Below are positions 48,200-61,289 of a stretch of 64,000 nucleotides of DNA, one piece after another. The stretch lies in contig NC_090132.1 of NCBI RefSeq assembly GCF_040581485.1, positions 12,783,001 through 12,847,000 of the forward strand. The letters are read 5' to 3'. Both the position numbers and the translations under genes were made by a program. Source of the DNA: Linepithema humile. Its lineage: Eukaryota > Arthropoda > Insecta > Hymenoptera > Formicidae. The notes under the pieces were generated by a model that was given only the letters and a program-made list of their open reading frames with translations, ran no database searches and had not been told where the DNA came from. How positions within the stretch are numbered: position 1 is the stretch's first letter; every line of letters starts with the position of its first letter.

Positions 48200-48660
48200 G
48201 ATCTCTCATTTCATTCAATATAAAAAATATTTAGAAACACATATATATCATAAAAAAAAGATAAATACAAGCTTTTCTTTTTGACAATCAGTCTCCAAGG
48301 ACTCCTAGTTAATGTCAATTTTAGCACTTCTTCCATCTGACAATAGAAATGAAAATTTATCGATGTTTTTCTCATAATCATGTTATTAATTGCACGCAGG
48401 TCAACACAGATGATCATTGCATTAGTATTACCTAAAAATATAATAAGAGATTGCTATTCATGTTTGGATTATAATAATTAACAATAATATAATGATAATA
48501 ATTTAGTTACAGAAATACTTGGAAAATGAATTTGTACTTACTATAAGATACAGCTACATCAATATGTTTCTTAGAATTACATTATTTCTTTGAGTTATTA
48601 ATCTCTTCATTTATATTTGCATCATCACAGTTACTCATTTTGTTAATATTTTCTGAATAA
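48200..48660 (-). pseudogene. Mirror copy of the decayed exons of 30857-31310
   Basis: On the minus strand, copies of MSNCDDANINEEINNS (about 48640-48540) and the ENHDYEKNIDKFSF-like exon (about 48380-48260) repeat the left arm pieces in inverse order. They lack a continuous frame. Confidence 0.6.
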
Positions 48661-50529
48661 ATATAATAAATTTCATTATAACATTGATTAAATTCCACAA
48701 TTGAGAAGGTTTTGTAAATACTTATATGTACTTTAGAATAAAGATGTCATTTTCTTTATATCACTTACATATAACAATTTTAAATATCTCACATATATAT
48801 AAAAAGTCGCCCCTATAATAATATTTTATCTATATACACAACACATGTTGCATATTTTTTTCTAATTCAAATTATATTCTGAATAAAACAATCTTTCATA
48901 ACAGATATATACCTTTCATTCAAAGCTAAAAAAAGTACTAAAAAAACACATATCACGTAAAAACTACGATCACAAGAATCCATTGAAGTGCTTAGAAGTT
49001 AGTGTATATTTAACGCATAGTAAAGATTTAAAGATTTTTTTTAGACTTAATATCTTCTGTCTTGATATAATCTTACATTTCTTTCACTTTTACGTAAGAT
49101 TTATTTATATGAATATTTGTAACAATATTTGCACATATTGTTTCTAAGAAATTTTTATTTTATGAAAATACATAAAAAAAGTTTAAAATAAATTTAAAAC
49201 TATATTTTATATTTTACAGATAGTTGTTTTATGATATGTGTATGTGTATTTTTTGATATTCTTTTGACCTTATAATTAGAAATAGTATGTATCTGTTATC
49301 AAAGTTATTTCAGAATATTATTTGAATTAAGAAAAATATATAACATTTTTTGTATGTTTTATATAGACAAAATATAATTTACTTAGACCATGGCGAAACT
49401 ATTATTCATATTACTGTCAAAAAAATTCTTTTTATCTTGCGTCTTATAGTAAATACATAAAAATTTATATAGTCAGATTTTAAAGCACATGTATTATTTT
49501 TATTTCATAAAAAATTTAATAAAAAAAATCAATAGATAAAAAAAATTACGGCTGGTCTTTTTCCTCTGATTCCATCTTTTCCTCGTTAGACTCCTTAAAC
49601 ATCAAAATCTTTGTATTGTGCCTCAGTGTTACTGCTTTCTCCCAAATAATTATTTTCTTTGTCAGAAGATTCATCCTCAATTATATGTTGATGAAGAAAA
49701 AGCGACTTTTGTTGCACTTCTTGACTCGTAGACGTAGCCATTCTTTCAAAATCTAATTAAAAGCAAAAGCTTGATTTTCTAAATTTAAGTTTTATTAACG
49801 GACTCATGGGTCATTTTCGTCCACCACTAATTTGAATAAGACAAGTAGGAAGCAAAAACTGCATGTATTTTTCTTATTGTACGGAAATTTTTTCATAAGG
49901 CAAAAATGAGGAAACATATGTTTACATTTTTTAAGATGTTTGTCCATCAATTCGAATAAGAGAGGTGTAGTAGATCCTGGATTATAATTTCCAAACCTAA
50001 AAAAGCAGACTCGTCTTTGGATTGTGCAACTTGATTACTTTGTACAATATGTTTCCGACCTGTTAGCAGAAATCTTGATACTCTTGTTCTTTATGCTATT
50101 TGAGACCAACAGGCTTGATCAGTCATTTTGTTCAACAATTGATTTCTAGCTAAAAAGTAAAATATTCTTACTAAACAGCCAACAAAATAACTATAACTAC
50201 ATACTGAAAACGACATAATAATCGTTAAAAAAATCATTATCATTTTATCTTTAAAAATGTGATACTGTATATTAAAGTTTACAAATTGCAAAATACTAAT
50301 GCAACACTTACTGTTGATATCTATCAATAAATTTAGATAATAATACTGTCATCGAAGGAAAAACTTATATCGAGAAGATATTATTTTTGCCTTTCAATAT
50401 TGCAGCTTCCTCCAACATACTTTATTCTATCCTTGTTGACAGGTGCGATATGCTTCACTTTCATCAATCTTGAAAATGTAGAGTACACTTTCACTTTAGT
50501 TGCACACAAACGATCAATGTAAACACAGT

Positions 50530-51369
50530 CAATATGCTAAAGCCCGTATCAGACTATGCATTAAAGATTGAAGATTGAAAATTTAACCAATCAGGAAGAA
50601 GCAATATTTTTTTGCTTCTCCCCGATTGGTTTAAAAAAAATAATTAGAAAAAATAAATCATTTGTAAAAAAGTATATTTTTTATATTTTAACAACGTCTT
50701 ATATTTAAAATCTTCTATCTATATTGCTATCTAATATAAAATATATGTCATTTTATGTATATTTTTTTTTTATATAAGATAATATTATTCTATGCACTTT
50801 CTCGTAATTGTATTTTTTCGTACTACATCTCACTCAAAAAAACTATAACAAAAAATCTGTACAAACATTAATTGTAAACGTATGACAAATATTAATTGTA
50901 AACGTAATAATTACAAAGACTATACACAAAAATACTGCAAAACTCCAAAAAATATGCAGAAATATATACAAAAATATATAAATAAAATTTGATATTTAAA
51001 ATATAAATTATATACATTTCTTATAAGATAATATATAAACTATTGTATTGTATATTTATAAGTAAATAAAATATAAACTAATAATTCAATATTGTTTTTA
51101 TTTAAAAAAAACTGCTTTTTTATTACATAAATATTTCCGTCTTTTTTTAAATAAGTTTTACAGATTGTCGCGAAAATCGCCACTAGATAGTTTTAATGTC
51201 GTCAAAGTTTCAGTGTCGTGAAAATAGCCAATTCTTCGTTTAGGATTAGTTCGACTACGTTGCTGAATTATACGATAGACCGCTAAAATTTTGACGACAG
51301 TCGTCAAAATAGCCAAAAGTCGTCAAAGTAGCCAATGCGTACCAAAAATTGTCGTCAAAATAGCCGATT

Positions 51370-51400
<31 letters not shown>
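50530..51400. repeat. AT-rich spacer with GTCGTCAAAATAGCC motif cluster
   Basis: A fragment of the GCATTAAAGATTGAAGATT MITE lies at 50545-50640. At 51165-51372 the motif GTCGTCAAAATAGCC and close variants occur about six times in both orientations. Two more lie near 17605 and 17825. A TA run (51372-51402) leads into the next element. No coding sequence was seen. Confidence 0.6.
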
Positions 51401-51403
<3 letters not shown>

Positions 51404-51406
<3 letters not shown>

Positions 51407-54260
51407 TCACCCGAAAAAAAAGCGGTACACTGAAAATGTGGGAAAAATTCATCAAATTTCAACTGACGATAACTTCGTAAATAATAAAGATAGAAAGTTC
51501 TATAAAATATGGAAATGAAGCTAAAAATCTCTACTTTAAGAATCAATTTATTTCAATGTTGCAAAATAAATTTATTGAAAATGGCGGATGACAAAGCGCG
51601 AGCATGCAAAATTGAAAAATAATGGTTCGAGTTTGCGACGGTGCACGGTATAAACAAAAAATTGTAGCTTATTGGGATCAAAAGCGTACGAAAGTACAGA
51701 GTCTCCTCTTTAAAATGCTTTTTTATGCATCTTGATACGATGATTTTTCGCCGAGAGATTCGCATTTGAAGAAAAAGGCAGATTCTTACTTCAAATGCGA
51801 ATCTCTCGGCGAAAAATCATCGTATCAAGATGCATAAAAAAGCATTTTAAAGAGGAGACTCTGTACTTTCGTACGCTTTTGATCCCAATAAGCTACAATT
51901 TTTTGTTTATACCGTGCACCGTCGCAAACTCGAACCATTATTTTTCAATTTCGCATGCTTTTGCTTTGTCATCCGCCATTTTGGAGAAAGTTATCACACA
52001 TTATTGCGTTATGAATTTTCGAACACTAGACATCCAAACTTTTAAAATGGTTTTTAAAAAATCCTGCTAGCTGTATTACGTGCCGAGATATTCAATTTTG
52101 AACCAGACCGAATTGCAAGAATAAGAATTCTGTGGTTATCAGCTCCGCGGTATTTTAAAATTCCAAACTCTCCTTACGGTTATAAGTGTCAATTCTGCTC
52201 TTGGCGTTACCCAGGATCAACGGCGTGGACGTGACAGAAATCTGATCCCGTGTGCACATGTTGGCACGTGTGTATGTGTGTGTGTGTGTGTGTGTGCGTG
52301 CGTGTGTCCGTGCGTCCGTGTGTGTGTATGTGTGTGTGCGTGCGCGTGCGTGCGTGCCTGCGTGCGCGTGCATGCGTGTGTGTGCGCGTGCACCACTGGG
52401 ATAAGGACCTCATGGCTCGTTAGATCCACGATATTTTACGACTCCAAACCCTCCCTGTGGTGCGTGTACAATTGTGTGTGCGCGCGCGTAAATTAATAAT
52501 GGGTATGACCTCCTCGTGCGCGTATTACCTCATTCATGCGACGAGGCATACTTCTTATTAGTGTTCTAATTTCAGTCTGCGTAATGTCATTCCACTCTAT
52601 TTCAAGAACTCTTCGAAGTTCTGGCAATGACTGAGGAGCAGGTATATGATTTCGTACTTTTCTGTTAATATTGTCCCATAGGTGTTCAATGGGATTTAAA
52701 TCTGGACTCATTGCTGGCCATTCGAGTCGATTTATGCCAACTTCATCGCAGAAATCAAGCACTTTTCTCGCAACGTGCGGTCGAGCATTGTCTTGCATAA
52801 ACAAAAAGTCCTCTCCGATGAAGTGCGCATACGGAACAACGTACGGTATGAGTACGTCTTCCACGTATACATCTGCGTTCATGTTTGCGTCAAAAAAGTG
52901 GAGATCTGTGTGAGCATTTGCAGAAATTCCTGCCCAAACCATTACAGAGCCACCATTATAGCTAGACCTCTCACTTACAGTACAGTCTGCAAATCGTTCT
53001 CCAACGCGACGGTATACTCGTTCTCGTCCGTCTGAAGAATACAGACAAAAACGAGATTCGTCGCTAAAAAGAACGGTACTCCATTCTGCATATGTCCAGC
53101 CTGCATGCTCGACAGCAAAATTGAGTCGAGTTACGCGATGGCGACGCATAAGCGAAGGTACATTTGCTGGCCTGCGCGGAAAAAGACCGTGTTCCGCTAA
53201 TCTGTTTCGAATAGTGTCAACGGATACATTACATTCGCGGACATCTCTTAAATTGTTTCGAATTTGAACAGCCGTTCGATGTCAGTCTCTTAATGAATTT
53301 AAAACAATAAATCGGTCATCGTTTTCATTCGTACAACGAGGACGTCCCGAACCAGGTCTTCTTTGGACAGAATTAGTCTCCAAGTACCTAGCATAAGCAC
53401 GTTGCACGGTTGACACTGATAAATCAAGTGCCTCAGCAACGTACCTTCGACTTCTCCCATCTTCAATTAACGCTACAACTTGAGCAGCTTTTTCAGGACT
53501 TATCGTCGCCATAATTGACCAATAATTTCAATGCGAAAAGATTAATTATTGTTTACTTTGACGAAGTCGTACGAATAAGTAACGCGTCTCGAAAGAAAAA
53601 GATCAAGAGAAATCAAGCACTCTTCTCGCAATGTGCGGTCGAGCATAAACAAAAAGTCAGGGCGGAGAAATCACAAAAGATCTGCAGACATCTCCTTCGG
53701 ATGCAAAACAATTGATTGAAAAATAATGGTTCGAGTTTGCGACGGTGCACGGTATAAACAAAAAATTGTAGCTTATTGGGATCAAAGGCGTACGAAAGTA
53801 CAGAGTCTCCTCTTTAAAATGCTTTTTTATGCATCTCGATACGATGATTTTTCGCTGAGAGATTCGCATTTGAAGTAAGAATCTGCCTTTTTCTTCAAAT
53901 GCGAATCTCTCAGCGAAAAATCATCGTATCAAGATGCATAAAAAAGCATTTTAAAGAGGAGACTCTGTACTTTCGTACGCTTTTGATCCCAATAAGCTAC
54001 AATTTTTTGTTTATACCGTGCACCGTCGCAAACTCGAACCATTATTTTTCAATTTTGCATGCTCGCGCTTTGTCATCCGCCATTTTCAATAAATTTATTT
54101 TGCAACATTGAAATAAATTGATTCTTAAAGTAGAGATTTTTAGCTTCATTTCCATATTTTATAGAACTTTCTATCTTTATTATTTACGAAGTTATCGTCA
54201 GTTGAAATTTGATGAATTTTTCCCACATTTTCAGTGTACCGCTTTTTTTTCGGGTGAGTG
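51404..54260 (-). mobile_element. Tc1/mariner-like element with long hairpin ends (2.86 kb)
   Basis: The terminal repeats are CACTCACCCGAAAAAAAAGC and the inverse, flanked by TA (51402-51403 and 54261-54262). Beyond the outer terminal repeat (about 210 bp) each end carries a palindromic module of about 330 bp (51615-51945 and 53725-54050) whose two halves are inverse copies around a GAAGAAAAAGGCAGATTCTT core. The transposase lies between on the minus strand. A (TG)n-rich stretch (52270-52400) lies downstream of the transposase stop. Confidence 0.9.
52493..53512 (-). pseudogene. Tc1-family DD34E transposase with one in-frame stop
   Basis: One continuous frame of 339 codons starts at 53512 (MATISPEKAAQVVALIEDG) and ends RARGGHTHY. 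The first 75 residues form a paired-like helix-turn-helix (SRRYVAEALDLSVSTVQRAY) followed by a GRPR-type hook (RRPGSGRPR). The catalytic triad is FSDESRF, MQDNARPH and SPDLNPIEHLWD, with 34 residues between the second Asp and the Glu, so DD34E. The only defect is a TGA at 53281-53279, between LNSLRD and HRTAVQIRNN; one base change from CGA would give it. The length is normal for Tc1 (about 340). Confidence 0.92.
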
Positions 54261-54262
54261 TA

Positions 54263-55049
54263 TATATATATATGTACAACGCATGTTTTGGGACATCTTC
54301 TTTTTATTAGTTTTATGGGGACTACATCACTTTACAAACAACAGGCAATTTGAAATTTTGTTTATAGAGCAATAACAAAAAAAATATTGGCAATTTTATA
54401 ATCATCGTATACTTTGAGATTTTTTGAACAAAGGTATTATTTGGAGACTGTCCTCAAATTATACGGTCGACATACCTGACGGAAATGTCCTCAAATTAAA
54501 CGTTTTGCCTCAACCGTTTTGCTTTTTAGAATATTATATTTTTTCCTCAAAATAATTGTTTTCCAAGCATTGTTTTTTAAGCATATTTTATAAATATAAT
54601 ATATTAAGTACTAATTTCTTTTGTTGAACGTATTTTTTAAATCTGTTTTTTAGTCTATGTTTCTTAAAAGAATAAGAAAGTAAAAGGAATGGGGCTGAAT
54701 TAATAAATATATAATAAAAATAATCCTTTGAATACAACATGCAATCTGATGTTCTGATTATTGCTAGGAATAATTTTTATTAATTTTAATTTTTTTAACT
54801 TTTATTTTTTGATACTGATAATTTGTGTAAAAATATAAATTAAAAAAGATTGTTGGATATATATGTGCCCATATAGTCTATGCTTATAATTTTCACCAAA
54901 TATCTATATGTACCTATAGTACTTAAAACATTGGTAGATCCATATTCCAGCAAATAAAGCGAATCTAGCGAAAAGAGCATTGAGAAACGAGATAGACAAA
55001 TCTGGCGAGAAATAAGTTGTGAAAGACTGCTTTATATGCTTTAGTACCA
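54263..55049. repeat. Fragment of the large foldback repeat family
   Basis: Segments such as TGTACAACGCATGTTTTGGGA and the CCTCAAATTATACGGTCGAC block match the arms of the palindrome at 55050-56640 and the region 62330-63280. No gene was seen. Confidence 0.65.
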
Positions 55050-56640
55050 GTGACAAATAATAATAAAAAAAGAAATAATCACAAGAATTTCAAGTCCGTG
55101 AAAATTGCAGTCTTTGAAGTACATGTTGGACAAAAGTATCAAAATGTCCTCAAAGTATACGCACGCTCGAAAAATGTCTCCAATAAATACTCTATATACC
55201 TATATATACAATATACATATCTATATGTACAACGCATAATTTGGGATATTTCCGTTTTATTGGTTTTATGAAGACTACATCACTTGATAATGCAATATAA
55301 AATTTTATTTATACTTTAAGATTTTTTGAACAAAGGCTTTGATTGGATACTATCCTCACATTATGCGATCAACGTACCTCAAATTATGTACGATCGACTG
55401 TCCTCAAATTATATGATCGGCATATGACGGAAATGTCCTTAAATTAAACGTTCTATCTCAACTTTTAGAGTATATTTTATTGTTAAAATAAATGTTTTAT
55501 TCCAATGTGTTTCAAGCATATTTTATACAATTAAAGTACGAATTTCTTTTGTTGAATATTTTTTTTGTGTCTGCATTTCTTAAAAAAAAAAATGTGTGAA
55601 TATAAGAGGGTAATAGAAAATGAGCAAAATCAATAAATATGTGACAAAATTAAATTTTTGAATACATCACGCTGTTGCTCTGACATTTGCTAAATTATTT
55701 TTATTAATTTCTATTCTTTTATTAATTAATAATTTTGTGTGAAAATTTTAAATTTAAAAAATTTGAACACATATATGTGCCTATTAGTGTCCCTTATTTA
55801 TAATAATAAAAAAAATTTTATATTTTTTTCGGTCTCACCCTTTAAAAAGTTTGCAATTGGTATTACATAAAATTTCAACTCTCTAGATTCTAGATTGCAA
55901 ACCAATTGCAAACTTTTTAAAGGGTGAGACCGAAAAAAATATAAAATTTTTTTTATTATTATAAATAAGAGACACTAATAGGCACATATATGTGTTCAAA
56001 TTTTTTAAATTTAAAATTTTCACAAAATTATTAATATAAAAGAATAGAAATTAATGAAAATAATTTAGCAAATGTCAGAGCGACAGCGTGATGTATTCAA
56101 AAATTTAATTTTGTCACATATTTATTGATTTTGCTCATTTTCTATTACCCTCTTATATTCACACATTTTTTTTTTTAAGAAATACAGACACAAAAAAAAT
56201 ATTCAACAAAAGAAATTCGTACTTTAATTGTATAAAATATGTTGAGATAGAACGTTTAATTTAAGGACATTTCCGTCATATGCCGATCATATAATTTCCG
56301 TCATACGCCGATCATATAATTTGAGGACAGTCGATCGTACATAATTTGAGGTACGTTGATCGCATAAAGTGAGGATAGTATCCAATCAAAACCTTCGTTC
56401 AAAAAATCTTAAAGTATAAATAAAATTTTATATTGCATTATAAGGTGATGTAGTCCTCATAAAACCAATAAATATCCCACGGAAATATCCCAAAATATGC
56501 GTTGTACATATATATTTGTATATTGTATATATATATATATACAATACATAGAGTATTTATTGGAGACATTTTTTCGAGCGTGCGTATACTTTGAGGACTT
56601 TTCGATACCTTGGAGACATTTTTATTTTTTTATGCATATT
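55050..56640. repeat. Large foldback element, about 1.6 kb
   Basis: The arms of about 700 bp are inverse copies around a centre near 55880 (AACTCTCTAGATTCTAGATTG). Shared blocks include GGTCTCACCCTTTAAAAAGT, AGTTTGCAATTGGT, GTGCCTATTAGTGTC and the GTACGATCGACTGTCCTCAA motif. The outer parts hold GCACGCTCGAAAAATGTC and its inverse. No transposase was recognised. Confidence 0.8.
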
Positions 56641-57940
56641 TTGAGATCTCTTTATATGATTTTCATTGCACGTTATTTTACCATTAACTCTGCTTTTCAA
56701 TTACACGTAATTTATATAAAAAACAAAATAAATTTAATTAATTTATATTATTATCCATTTAAAGTACTAGAAATTAAGATATTTGTTTATATTATCAAGA
56801 AATTTTCGTTTATACGGATTACTGAATTTATAATAACATTAAAACTATAATGACCTAATGATTTTTAACTTTCATGTTAAGCAGAAATCACTTAATAAAT
56901 TCATTAAATAATTGTATGATAGTCAGTGTATAGTTTAAGTACAAATGCTATAAAATAATACTAATTGGCGCCTACATTTAGTCAATATCATAAATTGCAG
57001 TCCTCAAAGTATATGTTAAACAAAAATATTAAAATGTTCCAAAGTATACGCACGCTCGAAAAAATGTTTCAGTATAAGTATTTTGTGTCACAACGCATGT
57101 TTTGTTCCTTTTTTATTGATTTTGTAGAGATTATATCACCTTATGGTGCAATGTGAAATTTTATTTTTACTTTAAGACTTTCGACATACTTAAACAATTT
57201 GAAATATGTATATAATTTAATACATTTAATATATAAATATTACTATAATATATAATATATATTTAAACAAATTTTTTATTGTTTATTTACTGAATGTAAG
57301 TTTAGCTGCAATAATAAACCAAATTACTTTTTCCGCGATAAAATTCTGTGTAAGGTTCCATCCCGTATAGTATTAAAAAGATTAGTAGGCCCATGTTCGA
57401 GCGGACAAAGTAAATCTAATGAAAGGAACATTAACGAGTATAATAGCTGATGAAGCAGCAAGGAATTGAAATGAGAAAGATTGTTTTAGTAGCATGTGGT
57501 GACTAAATAATAAGAAGAAAAAAATTAGTTGCAAGGGTTTTAAATGTGTTTTTTCTTATTTTTTATTATGTATTACATAATATATATATGTAAACTTTTA
57601 AACTTAAATATAAACTTTTTAAAAATCTGAAACATGTGATTAAATGCTTTAGATCTCAACACCATCAATATCTAATTAAACAAAAACATTGTAGTTAAGC
57701 AAAAATTAAACAAAAACATTGTAACCAAATCCAGATCTAATCTAATATTATAATTTAAACACACACAGATCTAATATTATAATTTAAACACTATAACCTA
57801 CAAATTTTGAACGATAGTTTTATTTTTTCTTAAATAGTTAAACTTATTAAGAATAAGAAAATAAAATTTTAATTGTAGACACAAAAATGAAATTGAAAAC
57901 ATTGAGAAAACTTCTTGAAATGATAATAAACTTATAATAT
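56640..57940. other. AT-rich DNA with a further foldback-family fragment
   Basis: The segment 56985-57180 repeats arm sequence of the 55.9-kb palindrome (CAAAGTATACGCACGCTCGA). The rest (57190-57940) is AT-rich and includes a short direct repeat (AAACAAAAACATTGTA, 57674 and 57710). No gene was seen. Confidence 0.55.
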
Positions 57941-57941
57941 T

Positions 57942-60900
57942 TTATATTTTTGTAGTAAATTCAGCGTTTTTCTTATTTAAGTATTTCTTTTTTCTAGCTT
58001 TTTCTTTGCGCTGATTGTCAATCCAGGATTTTAATTGTTCAGGAGTCCTCTTTTTCAAGCAATTATTTTGATAAATTAAAGCTCTACATTCCTTTAATGA
58101 TGGTAATTTAAGCAGCTTATGAATATCACCAAATTTTTTTTTAATTACTTCTTTTTCTTTTTCCGTCCATCTAATACGTGTTACTGATCTTTGCTGTAAA
58201 GCTGTAATTAAAATATAATTTATTATATATTAATAAAAGATTTTAAATTATAAATTATAAATTTTTATTATAAATTATTAATTTTTAAAAATTAATATTA
58301 TATTAGATAAAAAGTAAAGGTATAAATTTAAAAAGTAATAAATCAATAATATTAAAAAATTTTTTTACAAACTTACAGCTTGAGAGATGAGTACTGGAAT
58401 TTAAGATTTCATCGTCACTGTCGTCATCATAATTTAATTGACGTGTGCAAATACATTTTCTTGAAGATCCTGATTGTATTTTATTAATACTAACATTATT
58501 ATTCCTACAAAGATCATCGATAATCAACGAACCTTCTATTTGTACATTATCGTCTTTGGAATCAGTTTCATCATTTTCTTCATTGCTATCTTCTTTTTCA
58601 TCATTATCACCTATTGCAGCTTGCAGTAAGCGAGATATTTCAGTCATATCAATCAGTCCATTAGGGATACGATACACATTCTTGTGGATTTGTTTGTCAT
58701 GTCCCATAAAATTTGCTAAATCGGAAACTTGATTTTCCTCTACTCGCAACATAGCAGTGTAAGTAGCAATATGCTTTCGAAGCATAGTTCCTCGCAAACT
58801 GGTAGGTATTGATGCACCACAATCATCAGCAAACTTTCGCATTACAGCACAAGCTCTGACATAACCTTTTTTTGGAGAATCTGCTCGAGGTACAGCAAAG
58901 ACGTATTTATTTTTTGAATTTACTCCAGCTTTGAAACGATATTTGAGTAAAACATCGATGTACGAAATTAAAAATGTATGCAATAATACGGGAACAGTTC
59001 TTCCTAACTTGCCTCGTATAGTTATTAATCGAACAAATTGTTTGGCTTGTCTTTGAGACTCTTCTGATATGTTGTCAAATACGTCAAGATTGAAAATTTT
59101 GTCAATCGTCTCTTGATTTTCATAGCTTTCAATGGAGTCTTTCAATTTCACCGGCTCTTCGTCGATTAAACATTTGGACGAGAATAAGACTGCCTTCTGT
59201 TAACATTTTCCATGCACTAAGATCAAACTCTTTTTCAAGAATTTTCATAGCCTCCTCACACATATTTTTCGTATAATTATACAATTTTTGAATATCTGAT
59301 TTTGATGGAAGGACAATTTGTTTTTCTCGACGTTTATTTGTCCGATCCTCTATAACTTTTTTATTAATTGTTACTGAATAATCATCATCAAACAATACCA
59401 TGAAATGATCAACAGCTTTTTTTCCATCAAAATCTTCTTGTTTAATATATTCAGCAGCTTGTATGCGAGCACATTTTTTTAACATTGTTCCCAGAGTAGT
59501 GGCATTATAAGGTGTTTGAAAAATCTGTAATTCTGAATCATAATTTGCACATACTTTAACCGCCTTTATAACGTCATCATAGTATCGAGGATGAAAAATG
59601 GATGCAAAATCAGTTATTTCCTTGTTAATTCTTTTGATTGCCAATTTAAAACGACCAAGAAGACGTAGATAATTTCTGATCATATCGTACTGATGAGAAA
59701 GTGTGTATGTATTGCATAATTTATTTCCGAACAAAATCAGAAGCTTATCGTATTTAATCGATTTTGAAACATCATCATCTTGAAATGATGGAAAAATTTT
59801 TCGACGCATTACATCGTTAGCATCACAATGTATATATCCCATTAACTGTTTCCCTTTCACAAGTTGATTTTTTTGACCTTTCTCATAAGCTGGGTTACAT
59901 TTCTTGAAATGTATTCTTAAAGTTTTCTTAAAAAAAAATCCTTTGCAATGACTGCAACATACGTAGCTTTCAACCGTATTTTTAAATTTTGTTTGAGTAC
60001 GTCGACAAGTTATGAGAACTCCTGTATTTAAATTGGCATCGGTGTTATGAAGATAATTTCCATATTTCCGAATTTTTTCAATAATTTTGCGTCGTTCTGG
60101 ATTGCCTTTTGGAAAATGCATAAATTTTTTAACATCTAGTTCTTTTTTGTGTTTTAATTCCAAATGCCGAGCAAATTTTGTTTGGAGCTTTTTGCAATAA
60201 GGGCAAAAATATTGTTTAAGTAAATGATCTTTGCTTTGAGAAACAGGTACATAAATGTCACGAATATCAACTGAAGGTGCATTATTATTAATGGAAAAAT
60301 TTAATTTATCATTTACGTTAGAATTTGTTTCATTTATTGTAGTGATACTACTGCTTGGTACATAATTCGAACTATCTTCACATTTGTTATCTGCCGTTGT
60401 ATCATTGTCTTCTTTTGAATTAGACTTTCCAATAATGTTAGATTCCATGTTATTTTGATATGAAAAATTCACAATGTGATCGCAAGATTTTTCCCCGTTT
60501 TTGATTATATTATCAGAATTTTCGATAACTTGTTCTTCAGTAATGGAGGAAATATTTTTTTCCGTGACATTTGATTCCATACTCAAATTTTTTAGCCAAT
60601 CATCTCCGACAATTTTCATAATTTCTGACACACCGCTAGGCGAACTACTTTCAATAAATATGTCGGTTGAATTTTGATGAATTGCAGATAAATGCATATC
60701 AAATTGATTCTCTGTCGTTGGTAGTATTTTAATAGGTGTCGAACAATTAGTGTCTTTTATAAAGTTAGAATATCGTGTTTGATTAGGTGATAGCAGTGAT
60801 CTCGATTCATCTTTTCTATTACTCATACCGTTGTTAATATCGTCTAGCTTTCTTTGTAAAACTGTATATGAATCTAAAAATTAATAATTAAAATTTGATA

Positions 60901-61187
60901 TCAAAATGTATGTAAAATATTTGCTAATAGTAATAATAATAATAAATATAATCAAAATACAAAATAAACAGTCATCCGTCCCTATATAAACTATACTTAC
61001 TATAAAACTTATCTAATAGGTTATATTTATAGATTATTAGAATTAACGTACCATCAGTGTTTAATAAACAGCATTCATATGACGATCCCTTTAATTTAAC
61101 AAGACAATCTTTTCCTTCAATAATTTTTACTTTTTTTGAAAGAGTTACAAGGCATTCTTGGTTATCAAATTTTATTAATGAATACAT
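57942..61187 (-). pseudogene. Second, diverged YR-Myb gene with one frameshift
   Basis: Exons on the minus strand: 61187-61052 (starts MYSLIKFDNQECLVTLSKK; a small beta-rich module), 60873-58377 and 58201-57942. The phases join (1, 1). The sum is 2893 nt, one more than a multiple of three, which locates a single extra base near 59123 just after FNRRRAGEIER. The main exon has an acidic N-terminus, YFCPYCKKLQTKFARHLELKH, a second cluster (CCSHCKGFFFKKTLRIHFKKC), RGKLGRTVPVLL, RGTMLRKHIATY and FMGHDKQIHKNVYRIP with the nucleophile Tyr. The last exon (TRIRWTEKEKEVIKKKF...LKSWIDNQRKEKARKKK) is the Myb/SANT-like domain. All YR motifs are kept, so the frameshift is either recent or an assembly error. 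Without it the protein would have about 963 residues. Confidence 0.8.
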
Positions 61188-61289
61188 GACTGCAAGAAAT
61201 GTTTGGCAAGTATATATTATCGACTTTCTTTGATTAAGATTGTGGTTATCTTGTGCACACACTTTCTGAAAAAAAGTTTAACAATTAAA

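Larger units (their letters stand above)
41716..50515. repeat. Right arm of the giant inverted repeat (about 8.8 kb)
   Basis: It is the inverse partner of 29597-37910 and contains its own palindrome with the centre near 45125. Divergence between arms is a few percent: one pair of array exons differs at about 7 of 63 residues. A MITE present only here (42515-42695) adds length. Confidence 0.8.

Noticed and set aside
52155..52496. Open frames rich in HTHTHT or VCVCVC
   Set aside because: They are translations of a TG/CA microsatellite inside the Tc1-like element.
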